Positions 1 through 5,885 of a DNA stretch of 5,885 bases are shown piece by piece. The DNA is from an uncultured Terrimonas sp. (lineage in GTDB: Bacteria > Bacteroidota > Bacteroidia > Chitinophagales > Chitinophagaceae): the NCBI GenBank assembly GCA_946886925.1, contig CAMPJQ010000190.1, positions 1 to 5,885 of the forward strand, in the 5' to 3' direction. The notes under the pieces are model-generated. The model saw only the letters and a list, made by a program, of their open reading frames with translations. It was not told the DNA's origin and did no database searches. The translations under genes were made by a program, and so were the position numbers. Each line of letters begins with the position of its first letter. Positions within the stretch are counted from its first letter, which is position 1.

Positions 1-768
1 CACCACTTCCTCCTGCAGTAATGCATTGGCTTCGTTGGTAAAATTGATATTGGTAAGCTTTCCTTCTTTAGTAATGAAAAATTCAAAAGCTACCTCTCCT
101 TCAATCCCCTTTTTTAACGCATCCTTCGGGTATAATAAATTTTCTACAATGAAAGTTTCAAAGTCGTACACATTTTTAGGGCATGGTTTTTTTTCTATGC
201 GGCAATTGCTGCCGGTTGCAGTACCGAGGGTATCAAAGCAGGTAAGGTCCTGCAATTTGTAATTGCGATACGTTTCTATGGTTGCCGGTTTGCCATTGGT
301 ATGATACCAATGCCATATGCCATCGGGTGATCCATTAACAAAATTACCCGATGATTCCAGCGGTCCATTGGAGTACCATGTTTTCCATATACCTGTTCGC
401 AGTTGTTGATGCATCAATCCCGAATCGCTTAGTTGTCCGTTTGCATGCCATCCCATAAAAGTGCTATCCGCCGTATTGTTATTGAAATACGTAAAAGCCC
501 TGCGGCTCCCATTTGGATAGTAGAGCTTATAATATCCCTGTTTGATGTTTAACCGTTTGTCTTTAAACATGCCGCGCATTAAGACATTTCCGTTGCTGTA
601 AAATGCGACAGCTTCCCATCCATTTTCATGCGCTGCTATTGTTCCCTGATATATGCCTTTTTTTTTGTTGGTTAACAATAATCCTTCATCAAAATAACAG
701 GCTATGGTATCCTGGGCATGGCCGTAAAAAAACAGTAAAATGAAAAAAGAAAGCATGCAGGTCTTCAT
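1..768 (-). CDS. Secreted MORN-repeat (YwqK-like) protein with TonB C-terminal-like domain, 3' end outside window
   Basis: An open frame of 256 codons runs without a stop to the left window edge. The ATG at 768 begins a signal peptide: Lys2, hydrophobic residues 5-15, then GHA before Gln19, a typical Bacteroidota cleavage site. Residues ~45-170 contain repeated MORN_2-type units, seen as Y-x-NG, GWHANGQL, GIWKTWYSNG and GIWHWYHTNG, each a W/Y-NG turn followed by a short strand. This matches the YwqK/COG2849 family. Residues ~203-256 (LLYPKDALKKGIEGEV, then ITKEGKLTNINF) match the start of the TonB C-terminal fold, with the usual YP-x2-A-x4-G-x-V pattern. The domain is cut off by the window. 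There is no N-terminal transmembrane anchor as in true TonB, so it is probably a periplasmic or surface-exposed scaffold rather than an energy transducer. Met5 is an alternative start. The partner and precise role are unknown. Confidence 0.85.
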   Translation of the reverse strand, partial: MKTCMLSFFILLFFYGHAQDTIACYFDEGLLLTNKKKGIYQGTIAAHENGWEAVAFYSNGNVLMRGMFKDKRLNIKQGYYKLYYPNGSRRAFTYFNNNTADSTFMGWHANGQLSDSGLMHQQLRTGIWKTWYSNGPLESSGNFVNGSPDGIWHWYHTNGKPATIETYRNYKLQDLTCFDTLGTATGSNCRIEKKPCPKNVYDFETFIVENLLYPKDALKKGIEGEVAFEFFITKEGKLTNINFTNEANALLQEEVV

Positions 769-987
769 GTTGTAAAAATATATAAAATGGAATGATTAAA
801 CGATGGAAACAGGAAGAGTAATATTGAAATTTTGATTACAAAATGAGGTTCCGGAATAAATTATCATCGTATTTTATTTTCCCGCCCAGGCAACCTTTGC
901 ACCTTTAATTACGAAGTGTATAGTATTCAACGCTACTCCTTACTAAAGCGATAAACCGTCATTTCATTTTTTAAACCTGATTTGTAT
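769..987. promoter_or_regulatory. Divergent intergenic region, presumed to hold two promoters
   Basis: This AT-rich gap separates two genes pointing away from each other, so promoters for both should lie here. The Bacteroidota -7 consensus is TAnnTTTG. On the plus strand AACCTTTG at 892-899 matches all but the first base. On the minus strand TCATTTTG at 839-846 matches all but the second base. Neither has a convincing upstream TTG at the expected spacing, so these are only candidates. No Shine-Dalgarno sequence is visible before either start. Confidence 0.25.
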
Positions 988-1893
988 ATGTTGTACACAA
1001 AACGGGCTTCAAACCTTTTTGTTGTGAAGCCGGTAAGCCGCGCCATGATTGTAATTGCATGTATAGTACTCGCTATTTCGTGCAGCAAGGACAGCGAACC
1101 TGTACCACCCGAAAAAAAGCCCACTGTTCAGCTTGCTAACAGTGCAGCTTTAGGTTCTTATCTTACAGATACACTTGGTAATACGCTATATTATTTTTCC
1201 AATGATTTTAACGGGCAATCCAATTGTGCAGGTGGATGCCTTGCCCTTTGGCCGATATACTACGCCGGCGATAACCTTACACAGGCCAGTTTGGTATCAG
1301 GACTTGATATTGCAGATTTTGGAACCATAACAACACCCGCAGGTAAACAAACTACATATAAAACCTGGCCTTTATACTATTACGCTCCTGTGGTTGGTAG
1401 CGCAAATGTTCGGGAGGCGCCGGGCGAAACAAAAGGAGAGGCCTTTGGCAATGTATGGTTCGTGGCAAAACCTGATTACAGCATTATGCTGGTAAACGCG
1501 CAGTTAACAGGTAAAGATGGTATAATGTACAAAAGCGATTATACAGAAGGTACTGGCAAAACGCTGTATTTTTCAGATCCCAAAGGCGTTACATTGTATG
1601 GGTTTGCCGTTGACAGTTTTAATATAAATAAATTTACCAAAGCCGATTTTTCCAATAATCCAGTATGGCCGATTTATGAAACAGACCAGGTAATCGTGCC
1701 TTCTATACTGGATAAAGCATTGTTTACTTCAATTGATGTATTTGGTAAAAAACAGCTTACATATAAAGGATGGCCGATGTATTATTTTGGCGCAGATAAT
1801 ATGCAAAGAGGATTGAACATGGGGGTGAGCGTACCCACACCAGGTGTTTGGCCGGTGATGGTGAAGGATGCCCCTGAAGCTCCAAAACCCTGA
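988..1893 (+). CDS. Two-copy 'secreted repeat' lipoprotein (Lipoprotein_15 / Yx(F/W/Y)xxD family)
   Basis: The protein has 301 residues from the ATG at 988. It opens with a basic stretch, a hydrophobic segment (AMIVIACIVLAI) and Cys32 in LAISC followed by SKDSEP, a plausible lipobox, so it is probably an envelope lipoprotein. Two tandem copies of the secreted-repeat family (PF03640/COG4315) follow. Copy 1 (~56-161) has YLTD (58-61), LYYF (67-70), a Cys pair (80, 84), WP (88-89) and TYKTWPLYYY (123-132). Copy 2 (~180-293) has YFSD (194-197), LYGF (203-206), WP (227-228) and TYKGWPMYYF (258-267), but no Cys pair. The family's function is unknown. The start is uncertain: TTG 982, ATG 988, GTG 1024 and ATG 1045 are all in frame. 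GTG 1024 gives the neatest signal peptide (MKPVSR then the hydrophobic core). Confidence 0.9.
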   Translation: MLYTKRASNLFVVKPVSRAMIVIACIVLAISCSKDSEPVPPEKKPTVQLANSAALGSYLTDTLGNTLYYFSNDFNGQSNCAGGCLALWPIYYAGDNLTQASLVSGLDIADFGTITTPAGKQTTYKTWPLYYYAPVVGSANVREAPGETKGEAFGNVWFVAKPDYSIMLVNAQLTGKDGIMYKSDYTEGTGKTLYFSDPKGVTLYGFAVDSFNINKFTKADFSNNPVWPIYETDQVIVPSILDKALFTSIDVFGKKQLTYKGWPMYYFGADNMQRGLNMGVSVPTPGVWPVMVKDAPEAPKP

Positions 1894-1913
1894 TAACAAT
1901 AGCCAGGCACAGG

Positions 1914-1970
1914 GGTTGTTAGCCTTTACAAAGAAGTGAGCGTTATAAAGGTTAGCAACCTTTGTTGTTG
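1914..1970 (+). terminator. Intrinsic terminator-like hairpin after the lipoprotein gene
   Basis: The arm 1914-1928 (GGTTGTTAGCCTTTA) pairs with 1946-1960 (TAAAGGTTAGCAACC) over 15 positions with two G-U wobbles and a 17-base loop. A T/G-rich tract (TTTGTTGTTG) follows on the plus strand. It begins 20 bases after the lipoprotein stop, so it probably ends that transcript. The stem also lies just past the stop of the convergent minus-strand gene and may block read-through from that side, but no T tract follows in that direction. Confidence 0.7.
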
Positions 1971-1973
1971 GTA

Positions 1974-3056
1974 TTATGCGGGGATACTTTTAAGCAGCCC
2001 CAGTATTTTTTCATCTACTTTTCCAAAAAAGGAAATGCCGGCAGCGCCATTATTCAATGCATATTGAATGCCCGTTTTGAGATCGTCATCATTTTTAAAA
2101 TCAGGAAGGAATAACCCGGCGTATAATGGAAACCGGCCATTCAAACCTTTTACGCCTTCATCTACGGCATCGCCGATCCAGGCTGTATTTTCTTTGTAAA
2201 ATCCATGATAGATCATCGGGCAAATCCCATCCAGGTTCCAGTTCACCCAATCCTGGCGCACAATTCGTTTGGCTATTTCTGGAGTAGGAAATACAGCGGC
2301 GGTAATGTTTTTTTTATGGGAATGCGCTACGGCAGCTAAGCGGTTAACCACAGTCGTTATATTGTCGTACCGGAATTTTCTCCACGAAGGGCTCTGGTCG
2401 GGGTATTGCATGTCAAGCGGATCAATACCCTTTAATGATTTAAAATTATTCCTGCATACTTCACAATAGCAAAAATCATATTCCGGCAATTCTTTGTTTT
2501 GTTCAATGCCATATTTGCTCCACAGGTTAACGGGTAGTATCACATCGCAGTAACGGATATAATCTAGGTGAATACCATCCACATAATCTTTTGCCAGTGC
2601 CGCTTTTACCTGATCTTCCAGATACGTTTTAACTTCCTCCCTGGAAGGGCAAAGCCAGCGGTAATAATTTACGTAGGGAGGTTTATCCGCGCAGGAATCG
2701 CCGTTCCTGTTTTTGGAATACCATTCCGGGTGGGCTTGCAGCAATTCTTTTTCTCCCCTGTTCATGATCCACATCCACCGGTGGGCTTCTAATTTTTTAC
2801 TTTTTGCGATGCGATAATGCTTTTCACTGTCTGCTTCAAAAAAAATGCCTCTTATGCCGGCATCATGGTATGCGGTATACAGGTTTTGCAGATATTCTTC
2901 TTTATCGGCAGGGTTGGGATTGACCCATACCCAATGCTTGCGTTTTATTTTTCGTTTGCCGGCGGGTTGTGTTTCGGCGGCATAGAATTGCACAGGTAGC
3001 GAAAGCGTTGCTGCACCAGCAACCAGCGCTGATTTTATGAATTTACGTTTATTCAT
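1974..3056 (-). CDS. Exported glycoside hydrolase-like protein (GHL10 / 'family 10 glycosylhydrolase' type)
   Basis: The product has 360 residues and looks complete. The N-terminus (NKRKFIKS, then a hydrophobic stretch to ~20) resembles a Tat signal in which the first Arg of the twin pair is Lys, so export is likely but the route is uncertain. The rest reads as a TIM-barrel carbohydrate-active protein: HWVWVNP (41-47), an early strand with GIRGIFFEAD (67-76), DGIHLDYIRY (160-169) with an Asp in the usual active-site strand position, and a late W-x2-W-x-LDGI-x-PMIYH segment (270-284) typical of the GHL10/UPF0748 (YngK-like) group. An unusual DFCYCEVC motif (194-201) has three clustered cysteines and may bind metal or brace a loop. 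The substrate cannot be read from the sequence. It follows a CBM9-like fragment by 10 bases, so the two were probably co-transcribed in glycan degradation. Confidence 0.8.
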   Translation of the reverse strand: MNKRKFIKSALVAGAATLSLPVQFYAAETQPAGKRKIKRKHWVWVNPNPADKEEYLQNLYTAYHDAGIRGIFFEADSEKHYRIAKSKKLEAHRWMWIMNRGEKELLQAHPEWYSKNRNGDSCADKPPYVNYYRWLCPSREEVKTYLEDQVKAALAKDYVDGIHLDYIRYCDVILPVNLWSKYGIEQNKELPEYDFCYCEVCRNNFKSLKGIDPLDMQYPDQSPSWRKFRYDNITTVVNRLAAVAHSHKKNITAAVFPTPEIAKRIVRQDWVNWNLDGICPMIYHGFYKENTAWIGDAVDEGVKGLNGRFPLYAGLFLPDFKNDDDLKTGIQYALNNGAAGISFFGKVDEKILGLLKSIPA

Positions 3057-3066
3057 GATCGTTACT

Positions 3067-3516
3067 TTAAAGGAATGATTTTACCATTCTGATCAATTTG
3101 CCAGCCTGCTTTTTGACCATCACACATAATAGTGGCGCTGAATCGTGTGCGGCCGACGTTAATTGCAAGGTACATTCATTTCCCGTTACGTTGGGAATGT
3201 TTGAAGGTAGCTGAAGTTGTGAAAGGCTGACCGCATATTTTCCATGACTTCTCATATGTCCCTTTTGCATGTAGTAAACCAGCCAGAGATATTTCTTTAA
3301 TGCTTCCGGTGAGGGCAAAGTAAAATCATCATGTTTTTTTGCTTCCTGTTCTGCAAAACGGAGATAACCCCATCTTTCCGGATAATGCATATTAATTATA
3401 CTCTGCGGCGACCATACCCAGTTGTGTTCAGAAAATGGTTTGCTTGTAACGGGGTTGATCTTTTTCTTGTACTTTCCTTCAACAATTTCAGTGTTCCATT
3501 GTACCCCCGAAAAATT
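3067..3516 (-). pseudogene. C-terminal remnant of a CBM9-like carbohydrate-binding protein
   Basis: The frame 3516 to 3067 encodes 149 residues that match the C-terminal part of 'carbohydrate-binding family 9-like' proteins: NFSGVQWNTEIV at the start, then HNWVWSPQSIINMHYPERWGYLRF in two pieces (about 33-56), followed by the family's helical tail with LVYYMQKGHMRSHGKYA. Full-length relatives are, from memory, about 340-370 residues, so roughly 200 N-terminal residues are missing. An in-frame TAA at 3517-3519 lies directly before the homology. No N-terminal motifs (the LWDxxYxYxAA, DNDFEVFIDP or YYExExNA types) were found in any minus-strand frame upstream. An internal ATG at 3390 could still start a 107-residue product. 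The remaining frame carries no stop, so truncation may be recent or the tail may have been retained for coupling to the hydrolase gene. Confidence 0.7.
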
Positions 3517-4060
3517 TTAAATAGAAGATTTTTTTAAATGTAGGTTGCATTTATCAGGGTCATCGCCTTTATACATTTAAGTAAGAGATCCGAAGGTCGT
3601 TTGCTGGCCCTGTCTAAATTCATACGGGGAGTCATTTACATGATTTGGTTTGCTTGCCGGGATGGAAGAGCATTGAGTATAGCAAAAAAACGGTAGTAGC
3701 ATGGTATTTTCCCGGAATTGACAACAAATATCCAATGGAATGCGTATTACCTGTTCTATCACTGATTGTTAATAGCGGAATTATATGATGCTGACTATTG
3801 CAAAACCACCTAAATAGTTCTACATTAGTACTCCTCTCTCTCTACGAAAACTAATCCTTCCATGTCTTCGCGAAACCATCAAAGGGTAATATATACAATA
3901 AAAGCTATAATTGAAGTATTGGGTTCCCGGATATATTGCCCGAAGTTTTTCTTACTTCATTGAAAAAACATTGAGCGGTCGTAATTATAAAGGAAATAAA
4001 CTGATCAGAAACTGTAAAGAGCGGCAGCCATTTGGCGGACGTGTTTTATCTGATATAATA

Positions 4061-4087
4061 TGGCGTGAGTTTAAAATATTCACGCCA
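4061..4087. promoter_or_regulatory. Perfect 8-bp inverted repeat upstream of the DUF4062 gene
   Basis: TGGCGTGA (4061-4068) is repeated inverted as TCACGCCA (4080-4087) around an 11-base AT-rich spacer. The repeat centre is about 129 bases before the DUF4062 start. Such a two-armed site could be an operator for a dimeric regulator or fold as an RNA hairpin. No T tract follows on either strand, so a terminator role is unlikely. Function is inferred from position only. Confidence 0.35.
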
Positions 4088-4130
4088 ATGCGTATGGTGT
4101 TTCGGGCCACTCTTCCTAAATAAAATAATC

Positions 4131-4158
4131 CCCTGCAATGCCGGAATCTTAAGCAGGG
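4131..4158. repeat. Short inverted repeat CCCTGC/GCAGGG
   Basis: CCCTGC at 4131-4136 pairs with GCAGGG at 4153-4158 across a 16-base loop. Read on the minus strand, the hairpin is followed by a T-rich tract (GATTATTTTATTT), as in a weak terminator, although no minus-strand gene ends here. It lies 44 bases before the DUF4062 start, inside the probable leader or promoter region. The six-pair stem is short enough to occur by chance. Confidence 0.25.
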
Positions 4159-4202
4159 TACAAAAGTCAATATTGATAGCATAAAATAAATGAGCATTTT
4201 GA

Positions 4203-5462
4203 ATGCATAAATTAAACGTCTATCTGTCTTCGCCCTATATGGAGTTTAAAGATGTACGCGATAAATTTCTGGAAGAAATACAATCCAGGAATAAATTGTA
4301 TGATATCACTGCAATGGAGGAATATCTTGCTGAAGATAAAGATGTGTTATCCACCTGTGTCGCTGATGTAAACAAATGTGATATTTATGTTTTGGTATTG
4401 GGGGATAAGTATGGTTCTATCGCAAAAAAAAATGGTGAAAATTCAGGTAAATCTTTTACTTACTGGGAGTTTGACGCGGCTAATAAAAAAAAGAAGGAGG
4501 GTAAGGATATTGAGCGGCTAATATTGTTGAAAGCCGGTCCGGCAGCTGCAGATGAGCATCCATTACTCGCCGCCTGGAAAACAGAAATAGCCGAATCGCA
4601 AATACAGACTGTTTATTATGATGATCAACAGGAGATACCCCGAAAGATTCTTGACTCGCTTGATAATTTTACGCTTTTGCGCATACAGGCATCTATTGAG
4701 AAAAAGGCGGTGTTAAGAGATAAAATTTATCTCTGCAACCGGCGGGAAATAAACCAGGAGTTTCTTGTTTCCATTGATGAAGACCCCATCCAGTTTTTTG
4801 TATTGAGCGGGCATGAAGATGACCTTCCTCACTATTTCGTAAAACGAAAAGAGATTGAATTTGAAGACATGTCGGTGCAATGGAAAAATATAAAAATAAA
4901 GCCGGATATTCCCGACACAGTTACCGAATTTGAGAAAGCCGAGATTTATATCAAGAGTGAAATATTCAATGAGCTTAAATGGAAGAAATTCAAATTGCCC
5001 AGGGACGTTACACCCGAAACCATTACCCAGTACATGACGGAGAATAGCATTGACTATCTTTCTGTGTCCTGGTTTATCGAAAGCATCTTATGGAAAAATG
5101 ATACCCTTAAGGATTTTATTGTTTCCTTCTACCAGAAATATAATACCATCAATACTGCCTTAAAAACAGACAAGCGGATATTGTTTTTTGGCATTCTTCG
5201 TTATGCGCAAAACAGTAACATCACTGAGCAGGAATTTTATGCGAGGGTGCATAATATTCAGTGGGAACATAACCTTCAAAAATTTAAAAAGATTACCAAG
5301 CAGGATATAAAAGACTGGCTGAGTGATAATAACATTGAAGAACAGGAGATTCGGTGCGAAGAAATGATCAGCCTTTATCTGAAAGATATTTCAGAGCGGG
5401 ATATGTATTATAAAGAAGTGGAGGGAAGCCTTCAAAAAATGCTTGATCTCTATAATCAATAG
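4203..5462 (+). CDS. DUF4062-domain protein with inactive-STAND-like C-terminal region, putative conflict-system component
   Basis: The 419-residue product looks cytoplasmic, with no signal peptide or membrane segment. Residues 1-~112 match DUF4062, a Rossmann-like/TIR-related domain of prokaryotic conflict proteins: strand LNVYLSS (4-10), then FKDVRDKF (15-22), AMEEY (37-41), the C-x-V-x-DVNKCDIYVLVLGDKYGS segment (52-72) and TYWEFDAA (86-93). Residues ~113-165 finish this lobe with a Lys-rich, Glu-rich linker. From ~175 (IYLCNRREINQEF, then FFVLSGHEDDLPHYF) to ~337 (YLSVSWFIESILW, then RILFFGILRYAQ) the strand pattern resembles the iSTAND module, a STAND NTPase-like domain without a Walker A motif; none is present here. 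The last ~75 residues are charged and helical. It is followed after 19 bases by a MoxR ATPase gene, suggesting the two work together. No Shine-Dalgarno sequence precedes ATG 4203. The DUF4062 call is firm; the iSTAND call and function are inference. Confidence 0.85.
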   Translation: MHKLNVYLSSPYMEFKDVRDKFLEEIQSRNKLYDITAMEEYLAEDKDVLSTCVADVNKCDIYVLVLGDKYGSIAKKNGENSGKSFTYWEFDAANKKKKEGKDIERLILLKAGPAAADEHPLLAAWKTEIAESQIQTVYYDDQQEIPRKILDSLDNFTLLRIQASIEKKAVLRDKIYLCNRREINQEFLVSIDEDPIQFFVLSGHEDDLPHYFVKRKEIEFEDMSVQWKNIKIKPDIPDTVTEFEKAEIYIKSEIFNELKWKKFKLPRDVTPETITQYMTENSIDYLSVSWFIESILWKNDTLKDFIVSFYQKYNTINTALKTDKRILFFGILRYAQNSNITEQEFYARVHNIQWEHNLQKFKKITKQDIKDWLSDNNIEEQEIRCEEMISLYLKDISERDMYYKEVEGSLQKMLDLYNQ

Positions 5463-5481
5463 AAACCTAAAATACCATAGC

Positions 5482-5885
5482 ATGTTTGACTTGAAAAGTA
5501 TCCGTACAAAAGAAGACAACGCTCCAAAATATTATGTGCTCGATGATAAAGGGCTTGAAGTGGCTGTACAGATGGCTATCTGGCTGGGTAAGCCGCTTTT
5601 GCTTACCGGAGCTCCCGGCACAGGCAAAACGCAATTGGCGTATAAAGTAGCGGACATTTTATCTTCAAATGGTAACGCCAACAGCGATAGTGTTTGCTCA
5701 TTTATAAAAGAGCCATTTGTATTTAATACTAAAACCACAAGCACCTCTACCGACCTTTTTTATTACTATGATGCAGTGAGGCATTTTCAGAGAAGGTATG
5801 TGGATGACCCAAATCGTTTAAAGATAAGTACCAGTGTTACGCAAAAAATAATGGATGCAGACGAACAGGATGCGGGCACCCTAAC
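5482..5885 (+). CDS. MoxR-type AAA+ ATPase, N-terminal 134 residues, 3' end outside window
   Basis: The frame opens at ATG 5482, 19 bases after the DUF4062 stop, and remains open to the right edge. Walker A is complete: LLLTGAPGTGKTQLA (39-53), with Lys49 and Thr50 in GAPGTGKT. It sits ~18 residues after a helical lead-in (GLEVAVQMAIWLGKP, 24-38), the usual MoxR arrangement. A second conserved block, NTKTTSTSTDLFYYYDAVRHF (82-102 in two parts), corresponds to the MoxR-family segment around DLFYxYDAxxxF after strand 2. Walker B, sensors and arginine finger lie beyond the window. MoxR ATPases are ring-forming remodelling enzymes that usually act with a vWA-domain partner; the next genes are therefore decisive. 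Tight spacing implies an operon with the DUF4062 gene. ATP binding is well supported; the substrate is unknown. Confidence 0.9.
   Translation, partial: MFDLKSIRTKEDNAPKYYVLDDKGLEVAVQMAIWLGKPLLLTGAPGTGKTQLAYKVADILSSNGNANSDSVCSFIKEPFVFNTKTTSTSTDLFYYYDAVRHFQRRYVDDPNRLKISTSVTQKIMDADEQDAGTL

Larger units (their letters stand above)
3517..4202. other. Gene-poor junction between the broken glycan operon and the DUF4062/MoxR operon
   Basis: This stretch of nearly 690 bases contains no frame I recognise. Short open frames exist on both strands (minus 3577-3762, plus 3618-3788, plus 3911-4123), but none has a family motif. The minus frame at 3577-3762 is in register with the CBM9-like remnant, separated from it by two stops, yet its sequence is not CBM9-like. 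Two inverted repeats lie near the right end and are listed separately. There is no transposase, tRNA or obvious direct repeat at the edges. It may be degraded sequence left by an insertion or deletion, plus the promoter region of the downstream operon. Confidence 0.5.

Noticed and set aside
933..1124. Minus-strand 63-residue frame opposite the lipoprotein start
   Set aside because: It overlaps the signal-peptide region of a well-supported gene and has no motif of its own.
3577..3762. Minus-strand 61-residue frame in register with the CBM9-like remnant
   Set aside because: The sequence lacks any CBM9-like motif and is separated from the remnant by two stops, so it is not a convincing N-terminus.
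3618..3788. Plus-strand open frame of about 56 residues (contains GWKSIEYSKKTVVAWYFPG) with a protein-like composition
   Set aside because: It has no good start codon, no recognised family and no flanking signals. It could be a gene remnant, but chance cannot be excluded.
3831..3842. Short CT-rich run
   Set aside because: Too short and isolated to be a meaningful repeat or a CRISPR feature.
3911..4123. Plus-strand 70-residue frame starting with TTG, followed by a small hairpin
   Set aside because: It shows no recognisable motif, has a weak start and contains the inverted repeat at 4061-4087; probably non-coding.
3985..4197. Minus-strand 70-residue frame overlapping the leader of the DUF4062 gene
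   Set aside because: It has no family resemblance and lies over the presumed promoter region of the opposite gene.
4170..4202. Possible promoter TTG-N18-GCATTTTG directly before the DUF4062 start
   Set aside because: The -7 match has two mismatches and would place the transcript start inside the coding sequence.

Overview
The window looks like a chromosomal segment of a Bacteroidota bacterium, most likely a soil or freshwater relative of the Chitinophagaceae. This is inferred from four things: no Shine-Dalgarno sequences before any start, a signal peptide apparently cleaved just before Gln, a MORN-repeat protein ending in a TonB C-terminal-like domain, and a glycoside-hydrolase-like gene paired with a CBM9-like gene. 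No RNA gene, CRISPR array or intact insertion sequence was seen.

Left part (1-1970): a secreted MORN-repeat/TonB_C-like protein runs leftward off the window edge. It is divergent from a rightward two-copy 'secreted repeat' (Lipoprotein_15, Yx(F/W/Y)xxD type) lipoprotein. A strong hairpin at 1914-1960, followed by a T/G-rich tract, ends the lipoprotein gene.

Middle part (1974-3516, minus strand): a 360-residue exported protein of the GHL10 / 'family 10 glycosylhydrolase-like' type lies 10 bases downstream of the C-terminal 149 codons of a CBM9-like carbohydrate-binding protein. The CBM9-like gene has lost its N-terminal ~200 residues. Recognisable homology stops at 3516, next to an in-frame stop, so this glycan-related operon appears broken.

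Junction (3517-4202): about 690 bases with no convincing gene. It holds a perfect 8-bp inverted repeat (4061-4087) and a second hairpin (4131-4158).

Right part (4203-5885, plus strand): two tightly spaced genes. The first encodes a 419-residue protein with an N-terminal DUF4062 (TIR-like fold) domain and a C-terminal region resembling the inactive-STAND module of prokaryotic conflict proteins. The second, 19 bases later, encodes a MoxR-type AAA+ ATPase that runs off the window. This pairing fits a MoxR-based NTP-dependent immunity or programmed-death system and is the most interesting content here. The broken CBM9-like gene may mark where this cassette, or an earlier insertion, landed. The assignment is by motif reading only; no database search was possible.
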